From positions 702,919,360-702,983,359 of the forward strand of contig VDFB02270651.1 of the NCBI GenBank assembly GCA_007258455.2: a stretch of 64,000 nucleotides of DNA, read 5' to 3'. The notes beneath the pieces are model-generated. The model was not told where the DNA came from. It did not search any database and was given only the letters and a program-made list of their open reading frames with translations. Of the stretch, positions 1 to 11,629 are shown piece by piece (the stretch's first letter is position 1; every line of letters starts with the position of its first letter). This stretch comes from Sequoia sempervirens (Eukaryota; Streptophyta; Pinopsida; Cupressales; Cupressaceae). A program made the position numbers and the translations under genes.

Positions 1-892
1 GCCTATTTGAGCTTAGTTTTGTGCCCTACATAACTAGATCTTGTAACCACTACAATCTTGAACTAGCATGCATAAAAAGGACACAATGAACTGACAATGC
101 AATCAGTGGAAAATTACACTACTTTGGCCAAATTATTCTCACTCAGTACTTTGAGTGATAGTCTTCCTATTCACATACACTACCATAGCTCGGTTTGGGT
201 TTGACCATTCATATACTATGCTTAGGTAGTTTCGTTCTATAGGTAATCCTAACCCTAGAATAACCTATTACCTTTTCCAATTCATAATGATATTTCTATC
301 AAGTATTCCCATGCATAAGTTTCTCCCCCTTTAACGGATATTCTAATCCTATACAAGCTTTTCTAGTCTACACATTAATTTTGTATAAACATCTTAACAA
401 GCTATTCCCTTCAATGGACATCCTAGTTCTAAGAATAACCTTATAATCTAAGATATAGCTACATAAGCTTCATCTTATCATAAAATAAATATTCATAAGT
501 ATATCACGTTAATAAGTGATTCTCATCAAGGTTATAGTATTATCAATGAATGACCTTAATCGAAGAATAATCATGTCAATAAATGATTCCATTCGAGAGT
601 GTAATTCCACTAATAAAAAGGGTTATTCAAAGAGTAAACCTTGTCAACAATATGACTTCATATCAAGAGTATAAAACAACCAATTAGGTAATAACTCTAA
701 CTCAATAGGTAATCCCACCTATGACTCTAACAAATAGTAGTTCATAAACTCAAGTGGTCTTCCTGACCACATAGGTGAGTTTGAACCTTGGTATACCCTA
801 ATCCTGGATATATTCTATATCAACAATCAATTTGATTATGTAGGTTAAACTAAACCTATGTGCTATGAACAAGCTCAACTACATATCCCATC

Positions 893-1028
893 CAAGTAGG
901 TTATTCTCAACCTATTGGTTCAATATGTGATAGAGTAAATGTTCCAACCTAGTAGGCAATTCTTAACCTAGGGTTTCAATATACTTCTCGACCTAATAGG
1001 GTACTCTCAACCTAGGGTTTCGTTCAAT
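893..1028. repeat. Three degenerate ~35-bp direct repeats
   Basis: Three copies of a phrase of the form AGTAGG-TATTCTCAACCTAGGGTTTCAATA begin near 893, 951 and 994. Spacing is uneven (about 58 and 43 bases) and the copies differ at several positions. Weaker relatives occur upstream. Function unknown; such arrays are common in U3 regions of plant LTRs. Confidence 0.55.
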
Positions 1029-1786
1029 AGTAAAGTAATGATCAAGTGTTCATACAAATGTAGATTAGCAATATGATGTCTCATCCTATCATTTATTTCA
1101 TACCCTCGCAATGGTTGTATTGCTAAACCTTATCTTTCCCAAGGTTTCCTAGTATTGTAAACTAATAGTGTCAAGTTACTTCATGACAATGATACATCTC
1201 ACGTTATACATGTAGTGTAGACTATCTATGCATATCATCCTCATAATTCCCATATAGGGTTTATTAAAATAATAACCTAATAGATAGGTTTCTTAAGAAA
1301 ATATCATTTGAACAAGATTATGTGAGTAACTTTGTATCAAATAGCTTCTTAAGCTATTTTCATATATAATACTAATGACGATAGTTACTCCTTAATATGG
1401 AGCATGTACTAGCATTCATAAGGAAATCATATCAACTAGATTCTTTTCCTTTCCAAAATAATAAATAGATCATTACCCTATTTCAAACAAACTAATGCAA
1501 TTTCCAATTTAAACATACAAGGCAACAATCTTTCAATAAAAAATAAAACATGAAGAAGAATAGAATTCCATGCCTGTCAATCACTTAATCCAATCGACTC
1601 TTGAAATTCCTAGCTTGGATTCCTCTTAATACCAACTTAGTAACCAACTTTCTCTTAACTAATCTCACTATACGCTCCTCACAAAAGCTCTCAACAATTT
1701 AAAGATCACTCAATGAAAACTATAACAAAAATGGAGTAGCGTAGTGTTACAAATGAAAGTGTAGCAAATGAGGTGAGTTTTCCCTT

Positions 1787-1794
1787 TATTTATA
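1787..1794 (-). promoter_or_regulatory. Candidate TATA box
   Basis: Read on the minus strand the sequence is TATAAATA followed by AAGG, a good plant TATA consensus. The DNA running from here toward position 1500 could be a transcribed leader. No gene or confirmed LTR is attached to it. Confidence 0.3.
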
Positions 1795-2068
1795 CTAAAA
1801 AATCAGCTTCACAAGGCTACAAACAAGGTTCATTATTTGCCACTTCTCGGCCATACTTAATTGACTCAACTCAACAATAGAAAGGTGTCGAATTCTTATG
1901 AAGATACAAAAATTGATCCAATGTTTTCCATAGCAGGTTTGACATATTCATAAAGCACATGCTTTATACAACAAATCGATTTCAAGGTATGATAGACTTC
2001 TAAAGCAATCAAATAATTCATACAATGGCGTCAAGTTTGCAGCACATTCCTTATTCTAAAGCCCGCGG

Positions 2069-2208
2069 TTAAACAGTGGAGATGGTCTATCATATTTTGG
2101 CTGCACATACACTGTCGACTTAGTCAAGGTATGCCTATCGACACATAGGTATTCCACAAAATACGTTGCATTGTAATTCTATTTCATTAAACAGTGGAGA
2201 TGGTCTAT
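2069..2208. repeat. Pair of exact 22-bp direct repeats
   Basis: A 22-base word containing AAACAGTGGAGATGGTCTAT occurs at 2069-2090 and again at 2187-2208 with no mismatch, 118 bases apart. The sequence between them is not otherwise duplicated. Confidence 0.75.
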
Positions 2209-2699
2209 TATAGCAGTGAATAACGTTTGACTCAGCATGTACTTCACTTCTCTTAATGTTTGTGTGTTGTCAAGGGTGTATACTCTAGGCGTTGGAATTA
2301 TCCTAAGTGCTTTTGCATGGCGTAACATCAATGGGTGCAACATATTTATTATGCTTGCTGGCATTTAACTTTCCTTTCACCTTTTCAAAGCTTTCCTTAA
2401 GGCGTTGCATATCCAACAACCCTCTATCTACAATGTTATCCTTATATTAAATACTTTGCTTTTACTTAATTATGCTCTATGTGTTGGCCTCTTTTTCCAT
2501 ATGTTCTAAAGTTCACAAAGATTTTGGTATTAATATATTCATGGCATAGCAAAATGTATGAGAAATAGCTTTAAATCAAGCTTCACTATCTATAATGGTT
2601 GCACCACAATTGCATTATTTTGCAAACATTTCAAAATGTTTTCAAATATAAAACAATAAACGTATATATATCATTATATATTTATACATGCGATAATAT
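2209..2699. other. Unassigned AT-rich DNA
   Basis: I see no gene, RNA or transposon signature. A short minus-strand open frame (2179-2364) has no recognisable protein features and is probably chance. Confidence 0.5.
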
Positions 2700-2992
2700 C
2701 ACATCCATTGTTATATGTGTGTGTGTGTGTGTATAAATATACATATATATGCTTGTTTTCATGATCATTATCCACCAAAGATAACAACCATATATGTATA
2801 CCTATACATATATTAATACACATGTATTAATATACATACTATATACATATATATCGTCATCTTGTTATCCAAATATACACATATATTTACACACACACAC
2901 ACATATATATATGTACGTTAATATGTATGTTTAGACGCACGTCTACATATATGTTAACACATATATTCATACTCACATGTTAAGATAATTTG

Positions 2993-3030
<38 letters not shown>
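2700..3030. repeat. Dinucleotide repeats forming a palindromic AT-rich tract
   Basis: (TG)n near 2716-2732 and (AC)n near 2891-2905 are arranged as inverted copies together with their flanks, so the tract can fold on itself. The centre holds a near-perfect palindrome at 2811-2832 (TATTAATACA and its complement around two bases). The tract ends in a pure (AT)n run directly before the assembly gap. Confidence 0.7.
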
Positions 3031-3130
3031 NNNNNNNNNNNNNNNNNNNNNNNNNNNNNNNNNNNNNNNNNNNNNNNNNNNNNNNNNNNNNNNNNNNNNN
3101 NNNNNNNNNNNNNNNNNNNNNNNNNNNNNN
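3031..3130. other. Assembly gap (100 N)
   Basis: Exactly 100 undetermined bases, the customary placeholder for a gap of unknown length. The left edge is an (AT)n microsatellite, which probably stopped the assembly. Confidence 0.98.
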
Positions 3131-3575
3131 AGAATAAGATTAGACATATGATATGTTTATCCATAAATAAGATTGGTATTACATTGGGGGCAATTTTTGT
3201 TGGTATTGTGATTTCAGCAATTAGGATAATTTCTGATTTTATATTTATATGAATTCATTAATAAGATTGGCAAATATTAATATTACTATTTTAATTTAGG
3301 TGCAAGAGTAAAATTAATATTAATTTTATAACAATAGAAATATTACTATTAAGTTAAATAATGATATTCGTAAATGTGGTGGTTATATAAAAACAATATT
3401 AATCACAAATATAATATTAATTTAAGATTAAAAGTAATTTTAGTGCAAATTTTATTTTAATAATCACAATGCAGTAGATAATAATCATAATATTATCAAT
3501 AGTAAAAGTATTCTAAGATAATTAGTTTTAACTTAAATTGGATTAACATTCGTGAAAATGTATATTATCAAGATG

Positions 3576-3681
3576 ATAAAAATTCTATACATTTTCATAT
3601 TTAACTTTTTAGTAAATAGTTTGTGAGTAATAAAAAAAAATTCTATGCACTTTCATATTTAACTTTTTAGTAAATAACTTG
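3576..3681. repeat. Tandem duplication, ~53-bp unit
   Basis: A unit reading AAAATTCTATACATTTTCAT then ATTTAACTTTTTAGTAAATA occurs twice back to back, starting near 3577 and 3632, with a few substitutions and a variable A-run. Confidence 0.75.
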
Positions 3682-4033
3682 AAGGGTGGTAAATAATTTT
3701 AATAAGGGTTTGGTTGGGAATTTAAAAATAATAGTATTACGGCAAAGTGGTTAAAGTAAGGATAGGCATATTAATATTGATGTTAATTGTATGATTGTAA
3801 TGGTATATTGTTAAGGTCATAACATTATGGTCATTGTATTTGGTTAAATAATAAAGAGTCCATTAATTCCCACATGAGAAATAAATTATTCCTTCAGGTA
3901 TTTGTCAAATTATTACTAACAATTTAGTCAAAATAGTATTATCGTTTTAATAGAAACATAGTTATCAATGTTTAATCATAAATCCATTAACAATATTATC
4001 ATTAGTTACTAATGGACGGTAATATAAATGAGG

Positions 4034-4057
4034 ATAATAATAATAATAATAATAATA
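4034..4057. repeat. (ATA)n microsatellite
   Basis: An uninterrupted run of about eight ATA/TAA trinucleotides. Confidence 0.9.
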
Positions 4058-4440
4058 GTGGGCAAGTTAAAAGATAGTGTTATCTTTGTTTGATGTTCTA
4101 ATATTGGTGCTAACATTATTGTTATGAATTGCATGCAAATTAATTGATGATGACTTAATTACAGTTCAAATTATTTGTAGGATTAATTTTAGTAACTTCT
4201 CTTTGACTGGGCATACACCCTTGTAAAAATTCGGGGCATGGTGACGTAGATAGAATTCAAAAATTAAATTAATTTTAATTTTACATAACTATTTTTGTAG
4301 GTTTGAAATTGATATTTAAATGTGTTTTAGATAATTGAAAAAGTAATCATATTGTGTAATATAATTATTCTTAATCTAATACTCTATGCATTGTCAATAA
4401 AATTTATTTACATGCATACAAAAAAATAATCATATTGTGT

Positions 4441-4443
4441 TAT

Positions 4444-4460
<17 letters not shown>
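4441..4460. repeat. (TA)n microsatellite
   Basis: About ten TA dinucleotides in a row. Confidence 0.9.
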
Positions 4461-4475
<15 letters not shown>

Positions 4476-4622
4476 ATCAATAAAATTTATTATATGCAAT
4501 TGAATTTACTAATTGAGTGCATGCATAGTTTCTGGAATTTGTAAATTTTCTAACATAATTATTTTATAAAATAATATTTCATAGATTACTAATATATTGA
4601 TTTTTTTAGGTACTTTAATAAT

Positions 4623-6982
4623 ATGTCTTCAAGAAAGAAGAAACAAGCTACTATTGGAGAAATGTATAAGTGGACTAGAGAGAAAGTTTCTAAAACTTCT
4701 AGTAATTCAATGTTACATGAACAGTCTCATAATAATCGTTTGAAAGAAATATTTAAAGAAATATTTGGGTCCTCTTTAGATGATGATTCAAATGAAGATG
4801 CATATCAAGCTGGTGAAGGGGATAGTATTAGTGATGAAGTTGGGGAGGGGTCAAATATCAATCAAGGGAAACAAAAAGTTCTAAAGAGAACATTTTGAAT
4901 GGAATGGTTAGAAAAAAATGTTTGGTTAAATTATTTTGAGCATGATGGTAAGATACTTATGAAATGTAATTATTGTGAGAAGTATAAGATGCCAGGCTCA
5001 TGGAGTATAGGGGATGGGTGTAGCAATTTGCAACGTGATGCTCTTGTTAATCATGAAAAATCTATAATACATAAAGATGCTCAAGCAAGATGGATTAATG
5101 CAATGGAGAAAAAGATAAAATCTATTCCAGATCATATTTTAGAGATAAAAGATGTTAATAAGGAAAGAGTAATCACTATGTAATGAAAGCAACTTATTTT
5201 GTTTGTCAAGAGGACTTATCTTTATCTAAGTATGAGAAAATATGTAAATTTCTCATGGATCTAAAAACTCCTAATATGCCAAAGTCTCAAGAATACTTTG
5301 CATACACAAATCGGAAGGGTGCAAATGATTTTATTTTTTGCATATCAAAATATCTTGAACAAATTCAAATAGAAGAGATGTTGAAAAGTCTTTTTTTTTT
5401 TCACTAATGGTTGATGAAAGTACTAATAGAAGTTTAGTGCAGCACCTTGTTGTTTATGCAAGATATTTAACTTCAGAGGGTCATGGGGAACCTACTTCCA
5501 TGTTTATGAAGATAATGGATGTGCCAAATGGAAAAGGGAAAACTATATATGATACCATCAATTAGTTGATAAATGATAGAGGGCTTTCATTAACAAAACT
5601 AATAGTTGTCTCAACAGATGGAGCTTTTGGAATGGTTGGGTGTGAAAATGGATTTGTTTCTCTTTTGAAAAAAAATATTCCAAATCTTATTTTAGTGCAT
5701 TGCATAGCTCATCGTGAATCATTAGTAGCAACAGATGCTTCAAAAAGGATACCCGACTTTACTATTTGTTGACAAAATAGCAAATAAGGTGCATTCATGG
5801 GTCCAAAATTCACCAAAAATAAATAATGAGTTGAATGATTTACTTAGAGTTATGAAAATTGATGTTCTAAATGTTTTGTAGATCCACACAATCAAAAGGT
5901 TATCTAGAGGAGAAGTCATAATAAGGCTTGTGAAGCTTATGCTAGCTATCTTAACTTTGTGGAAAAAAGATAAGAACTTGTGCTCATCATTGTATGAAAA
6001 GACAAGGATTTATTCTATTTAGTTTTGTTTGCACATGCTTGTAGCTGATGTTTTAGGTGAACTAAATAAATTGAATAAAATATTTCAAGAAGAAAATGTA
6101 GACATCACAGTTATTGGTTTGGCTCTTGATGAAGCAATAGGAAATTTATATAGATGGTTTTTGAGAAAAGGTACATTTGCAAAAGGTACAACTTATCTTT
6201 CCAAATTCTTGATTGATTCTCAATTTGGATGTATTGAAGTCAAAGAATAAGGTGTTGTCATTGATAAACATGAACTAAAATACATACCTATTCCAATTGA
6301 GGGATTTGAGTATGGTGATGCAGGGAAGCATATCATGGAACCATGTGTTGAAGGAACACAACAAAGTTGTCAACATCTTGTAGGTTATATTCAATCTCTT
6401 ATTGATTGTTTGAATGAAAGATTTCCGGATCTTCCTCTTTTTAATGCAACAAAACTCTTCAGTCCTTCTTATTATCCATTAGATCGTCAAACTCGAGATA
6501 ATATCTCAGAGTGGTGGCTTGATAAGCTTCTCCAACATTTGCAACACACCACTTCAAATAATGTAAATGAATTTGTATCCATATTTGATGTTATCGGTTG
6601 CAAAAGGGAGTTAAACTCTTTTGTTGATTCATTGTATTTGAGTTGTGAGGGTTTCAAGATGAAAGATGCATGGAGAGTCTTTCGTAACACAAAATATTGG
6701 CATAGAAGCTATCCTCATATGATGAAGTTATGGCAAGCTATGCTTACTATTCCTGCAAGTACTGTTGATTGTGAAAGAGGATTTTCAAAATAAAACATCA
6801 TCAAAGATGTTAGAAAGTCAAAGTTGGGTTTGGATACATTGGATGCATTAATGAGAATGTCTTTAAATGGACCTCAAGAAAATGATGTAAATTGGAATAA
6901 AGTATATCAAATATGGAAGAATACAAAGTCAAGAAGAGTATTGACCTTTGATAACATTTATTTTTGTTTATTTTCTATGTAA
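4623..6982 (+). pseudogene. hAT-superfamily transposase relic (TTF-type zinc finger, DUF4371-like, hAT dimerisation domain)
   Basis: This is a broken transposase gene of a cut-and-paste hAT DNA transposon. The first ATG opens a basic, Ser-rich N-terminus. A TTF/BED-like zinc-finger region follows at about 4900-5160 (CNYCEKYK, then H-x4-H in the NHEKSIIH segment). The catalytic-domain part carries DEST (near 5412) and STDGAFGMVGCENG (near 5611-5655), then VHCIAHRESL. The C-terminus has the hAT dimerisation signature LTIPASTVDCERGFSK (near 6745-6790), followed by a tail ending at the stop at 6980-6982. Decay is heavy: an in-frame TGA at 4896, a frameshift near 5183, a frameshift at an 11-T run at 5391-5401, a TAG at 5563, another frameshift near 5765, and further stops (for example near 6021, 6248 and 6791). 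Domain order and length suit a single ~750-residue protein. I did not find terminal inverted repeats or an 8-bp target duplication. Family assignment is strong; inactivity is certain from the stops. Confidence 0.85.
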
Positions 6983-7229
6983 TGCATCATTAATTTTTGC
7001 ATCTCAATTTAAAAATAATAAAAGAAAATAGTTCCTTTCTTTTGAAAAGTTATTTTTTGTGTTTAAATATATGCAAATTATATAATGAAGGTTTATATCA
7101 AATTATTATATTTTTTTATTGTTTATTGGTATTTATAAGAATTATGATTCTTATAAAAAATACTTAATTAATTTATATGATACATAATATTTTAAAAAAT
7201 AATCAAATTACTTGTGTTACATTAAAAAT

Positions 7230-7385
7230 ATAAATTTATAAAAAAAAATCATATTTAATATGTATGATTAATAAAATCAATAATGTTCTTATATAAAATG
7301 TAATAAAAATAGAAATTTATTAAAAAAAAAAATCATATTTAATACGTATGATTAATAAAATCAATAATGTTTTAATATAAAAGAT
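7230..7385. repeat. Tandem duplication, 84-bp period
   Basis: A unit containing AAAAATCATATTTAATATGT and ATGATTAATAAAATCAATAA occurs twice, with CATATTTAAT at 7250 and 7334. The copies differ by a handful of substitutions and A-run length. It lies 250 bases past the hAT reading frame and may belong to the transposon's 3' end. Confidence 0.75.
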
Positions 7386-8280
7386 TTTATATAAAAAAAA
7401 TTAAATTAAATATTTTTTTCACAGTTAAATTTTTTCATAAAACATAAAGTGACAAGCATTTAAATGAACAAACTGCCACAAAATTTTCATATGACAGATA
7501 AAAATGGTCGTCAAATTCCAGACCTGGCACTTTCTAATGCCATTGCTGTCAGTTGTGAACAAAAGAATCCTTCTATATTATCTCCAAACGCCTCCTGGAC
7601 TTAGTGTTTCAATTCTATCTTTGCCACATTTATCTGACAATATTCTATTCCTGTACCAATACCTTTATTCCTGCTTTCTTCCAACGTATCTATTCAGAAA
7701 ATTATGGTCAAATCTTCCCTACACAATATTCCACTCTCTGTTTCATACACCTAGTTGTAGAAAAGAATCTTTATCCTCTCCCATGCACCATATTATTCGT
7801 TAGTCTTTGGTATACAAAAATGGACATTTTATAATGCCATTCATTGATCATACTCTCCAACAAGTAAACTACATTCAATCTCAACTTCCCCTTTGGTCAT
7901 CTAATACATGCAAGCAACATCATGGTCAACTGCAAAAGGTTTTGGTGATAGTTCTCTAATTGCGGATTTATTTTAGGCACTCGAAAGGAATTTTAAGAAT
8001 TATACATCAAGCATATATATTTTTAGATTCTATCTTAGATATCAAAAATTTAGTTTAAAATAATTTTATGTACTTTGGTTTTTTTCTTAAAAAAATATTA
8101 AAATTGATGGATGATTTATGTTAGGGATACAATTTTACTATCAATTTAACTATTCAAAGGCAAATTATTGTTGTATATTATTTATTTTTCTCTATTGATG
8201 TTTGTTTCTCTAATGGTAGTTTCTAATTCATTTGAGTTCCTCAATTTTATAATTGTCATACCTAAAAAAATGTAATAATT
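7386..8280. other. Unassigned region
   Basis: Two overlapping open frames near 7504-7834 sit in DNA that is less AT-rich than its surroundings, but their translations show no motif I recognise. This may be an eroded exon or retroelement fragment. The rest is simple AT-rich sequence. Confidence 0.35.
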
Positions 8281-8583
8281 TTACTCAGATGTAAGGGATT
8301 ATGTTCTATGTTGGGTGATAGACAACATGATTTTAATAGGGAGTATGAAATTTTTTCTTCCAAGAACAAACTTGATGAGGCTATAGGTTTGATTGTTTTG
8401 CATGTTTATGACAACTTGTTCCATATCATGAATTGTACAACACCTAAAAACATATGGGATAGATTGTAAAATCTATTTGGGATAATTAGTGAATTTTTTT
8501 CTTTGCAAATAGTGACAAAATTGACTTTTATTTCTCTTGATACATTTCCTTTAATTAAATTTTATTTTGTTAATTTCAATATT
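8281..8583 (+). pseudogene. Ty1/copia gag fragment (UBN2-type)
   Basis: A single frame without an ATG start reads a run typical of the copia gag polyprotein. LRCKGLCSML is followed by FSSKNKLDEAIGLIVLHVYD and then NCTTPKNIWDRL. Copia gag proteins at this point usually read 'W..KD..A...I...v.d.ll.hi....TakevWd.L...f', which fits closely. The frame is stopped by TAA directly after WDRL (near 8467) and then continues with NLFG. Only about 100 of the usual 250-350 gag residues are present, with no zinc knuckle, protease or reverse transcriptase nearby, so this is a truncated scrap. It lies immediately left of an LTR-like segment (8588-8810) that may be from the same element. Confidence 0.6.
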
Positions 8584-8587
8584 CGTG

Positions 8588-8810
8588 TAGTGTAAAAAAT
8601 TGCATACCCTTGTAATTTCACCTAGGTTTTGTGCCCACTTTGGTATCCATTCCCTTAGTATTTTTGTAGGTTCATTTCAGCCTTTGCATCAGTCTTCTTC
8701 CTTCTCAAGGTGCTCAAACCTCCTTTCCCATAAACATACAAATTATCTAATGCATAGCAAACATAGGAGAAGACTGACTCCAAATAATATTCTACGGGTA
8801 TTGCGTTAAT
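8588..8810 (+). repeat. LTR-like fragment related to 18040-18090
   Basis: The phrase TTGCATACCCTTGTAATTTC, continuing into TTTTGTGCCCACTTTG, resembles TTTGCATACCCATGTCAATT, continuing into TTTTGAGCCCATTTTG, near 18040. Shared short sequence in otherwise unrelated contexts suggests two fragments of one LTR family. No boundary or target duplication could be set. Confidence 0.3.
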
Positions 8811-9144
8811 AGTTACACTTGTTAAAATATAGATCATTATTGTAACTAATAGTATTTAGATGCTTAGATTTATATATAAGTAATAATTATTTATAATTTA
8901 AGAAACATTTATATAAGAGTAATTAAATTAATATATATATATAATACTAATTAAATATATGAAAATAATTATTAGTAAATAATATAATAATTAAACAATA
9001 TATAAATGAAGTTGCAAAGATAAAGATCACCACACATATTTATTTAATATTATTAGTAATGATTAATATTAATAATCAAATTAAATAGTAACATGAATAA
9101 CAAGTATTAAATAATAATTGTCTTACTAACAATAATTAATAATT
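8811..9144. other. AT-rich spacer
   Basis: Nearly pure A/T sequence with short ATTAAT repeats. No feature seen. Confidence 0.6.
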
Positions 9145-10220
9145 TTAATAATAAAATATTAAAAAAATAAGCTCACGAGACCATGGCAAGTGACTTACCT
9201 CAAGATTCTGCACAAATTGTGTGTCTTGTCCATGGATGTTGGAAAAGGTTGTAGAGTTTGGCTTTACTCCTATCAATTGCATTTTCTTGAAAGTTTCCAA
9301 GGCCTCTTTAACAAACCCATTATGTGTAAATCCTATAATTATTGCAGTCCATGAGATCTCACATCTCATCCAGGCATTTTTGTATACATGTCTATTAGGG
9401 TATTCACCACTAATACATCTGACAATAATCCACTTTCGATTATGTTTTGATGGATATTCATACCCTATTCTAAAGCTCCCATTTTGATAGGTTGAGAGTA
9501 TGCAGGCAAAGGTTGTGGAGTTTGTCTTAAGACCTATCGATTGCATTTCCTCAAATTTGGAAAAGGCCTTTTCAAAAAATCTATTTAGTGCATACCTCAA
9601 AACCATGACATTCCATGAAACGAAATCTGGCCGAGGAATTTCTTTGAAAAGCCTTGAAGCCTCATCAAGAACACTATTTTGTGCATATCCTACAATCATC
9701 ACATTCCACGAGATCACATCTCATTGAGGTATTTTGTCAAAAAGTTCACGAGATTTAGACATGTTTGCACATTTTGAGTACATGTCTAGCAGGGCATTGG
9801 CAACAAAAACTTTAGAAAGAAATCCCCTTTGGATGATGCTTTGATGGATGTGAATACCCAGTCCAAAGCTCATATTTTGGCACAAGCTAGGAGAATGGTG
9901 GAAAAGGTGATCTAATCAGGTGAAACAAGTGTTAATTACATACATGGTGAAATAACATCAATGCTTTCTAAGGATCTCCATCTCTTCAATACGCTGCAAT
10001 CATCACATTCCATGAGGAGCTGTCTCATTCTCCTCCTTTCATGTCAGCAAAAAATTAATGAGTTGTCACTAAACTCCCACAATTAACATACATGCTGATA
10101 AGTGTATTTTGGATAAAATTGTGAGTGGCGAATGCAAATCCCCCGCAACTGATGAATGAATTCATGAATTTGTTTACGTTTTAAATGCACATTCTTACCA
10201 ACCTAGAGCTGCACTAAATG
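9145..10220 (-). pseudogene. Pentatricopeptide repeat (PPR) protein relic, PLS class
   Basis: PPR proteins of this class bind organellar RNA in chloroplasts or mitochondria. Read right to left, the first recognisable phrases are KQIHEFIHQ (near 10160) and FIQNTLISMYVNCGS (near 10095). These are followed by SSWNVMIAAY (near 10010), LDHLFHHSPSLCQNMSFGLG (near 9890), VFVANALLDMYSKCANMSKS (near 9790), VISWNVMIVGYAQNS (near 9710), FVSWNVMVLRYA (near 9620) and ISWTAIIIGFTHNGFVKEAL then GVKPNSTTF (near 9350-9270). This is the standard alternation of SWN-x-MI and VKPxSTTF units. Frameshifts and stops break it, including a TGA at 9721-9723 in the place of the usual Arg of 'PQRDVISWN', best explained by a CGA to TGA transition. 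The longest intact stretch is 190 codons (9145-9717). No E or DYW domain follows, and the frame runs out into unrelated AT-rich DNA after position 9200. A truncated, dead copy. Confidence 0.85.
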
Positions 10221-10776
10221 AGGATCTATGTGAGTTTCCACAGGAAGATTGTGTGAACATTGTAGGTAGAATGTGTAGCATTACGTCTTTACCCATTTAT
10301 TGGCACCCACTAGTAAACAACTACTAGAAAATTGTTTCACTGTAACCTATTTATGATGCGAGATAGGTTTCAACTCAAACTGCATTCACAATATATAGTC
10401 TATTGGCTAATTATTTATGATATATAAGAGCTAAGAATAGAGGGAGATACTTGGGAATATTGACTAGCTATGATAAAATTTATTATTTTTCATGAAGTGC
10501 CTATTTAATATGGTGAATAATAAAATAATGGGTTCTCATGTTGGGTGGATTTAATTAGTCAGTTATGAAAATTGTAAGAGTATAAGAGAGTATGCTATTT
10601 TTAGCTCTATTATAATAGAATCTTCTAGGGTGCATTAGAATATGAACCCATCTTAGGTGTCATACCTCTCAAAGGTTTTGCACATGGTTTAGAAAACCAA
10701 AACCATTTTCTAGCTTGTTCATTTATCATTTATATTATATGGTTGAATGTGTAGGTACTAGAATGTTGCCATAATT

Positions 10777-11565
10777 TGGTGCAATCATGGATGGAGGATT
10801 CAGAAATAACAATCCAAAATGTGTAGCTTAGAGTCAACACATTAGAAATAACACAAGAAAATGATCTGTAAATATGATTCTTTATTGAATTGATAATCTT
10901 ACATGCAACATATGCCTCATGGGTGAATATCCAGGGCTCACAGGCCTGCCACAAGGGAATTCAACATTACAACTAGTCGAAGGCATTATTATAGTCCCTT
11001 GAAGGGTTGACACAAAAATATAACTATTCATCTATCTCTAACTTGATAAATGACTTCCTATGAATTACAAATGATTATAAATATTCTTCTCAAGCTCCAA
11101 CAAAGGTCCATGTCGGCCACAAGGATTTACAAAACTCAATGAATGAACAACTATGAATGTTAGCCTCAAAATATGAAGATATAATCCTTTGCGAAAATAA
11201 ATGACTTGAGAATATCCAAGATAGATCCCATTAGACCCAAAATTCTAGGTCCCATTAAGCTCTGCATGATTTGGAATAGGTCCACACTAAGAAATCTAGA
11301 CTAGGTTGGCCCCAAATTCTTTGACCAAAAAATATAGTGAAATTTTGAGAGCGATAACTTTATGAAAACAAATACAAACAATCTAAAATCTAGATATGTG
11401 ATAGATGTCAATGTGTAGATGCTATATCTTGCTCTGTGAGTTGAGAAACGATAATGCAGTGAAATGTAGAATGAAATAGTGAAACTAGTACTGAGTGAAA
11501 TACAAGAAAAGAAATGTTTTTGGGTGATATAGGATTGCTTTACAACCGGGGATGCTCCTGCATTA
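10777..11565 (-). repeat. 3' LTR of chromovirus
   Basis: Left copy of the LTR pair. On the minus strand it should begin TGATG as the partner does, but reads TAATG, so the terminal G has mutated. It ends CACCA. A convincing polypurine tract is not visible just inside it (11566-11600), which may also have decayed. Confidence 0.88.
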
Positions 11566-11629
11566 GACACCCAAGGTTGGAAGAAAAGTGAGTCCCTCAC
11601 TTTCTAGGGCTAAGACAAAAACCAATACT

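Larger units (their letters stand above)
1..2000. other. AT-rich region without recognisable gene
   Basis: No reading frame of useful length or familiar protein motif is visible on either strand. The stretch is built of short, loosely repeated phrases rich in AACCTA and GGTTATTC. On the minus strand a TATA-like box at 1787-1794 is followed by several hundred bases of leader-like sequence, which is the usual look of the U3/R/U5 part of a plant LTR. It may be part of an LTR whose other end lies outside the window, but I see no terminal TG/CA pair or primer-binding site to prove this. Confidence 0.4.
3131..4622. other. AT-rich region upstream of hAT relic
   Basis: No gene seen. The DNA is extremely AT-rich with local duplications (listed separately). 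A T-run ending in TTTTTTAGG just before 4623 resembles a plant 3' splice site, so part of this region may be the transposon's 5' untranslated exon and intron. I could not find terminal inverted repeats here. Confidence 0.4.

Noticed and set aside
7504..7834. Two overlapping 76-99 codon open frames as a gene
   Set aside because: The translations are hydrophobic and Leu/Ser/Tyr-rich with no motif. No promoter or splice context; likely chance frames in less AT-rich debris.
11301..11600. 99-codon minus-strand frame
   Set aside because: It lies entirely inside the chromovirus 3' LTR and has no protein features.
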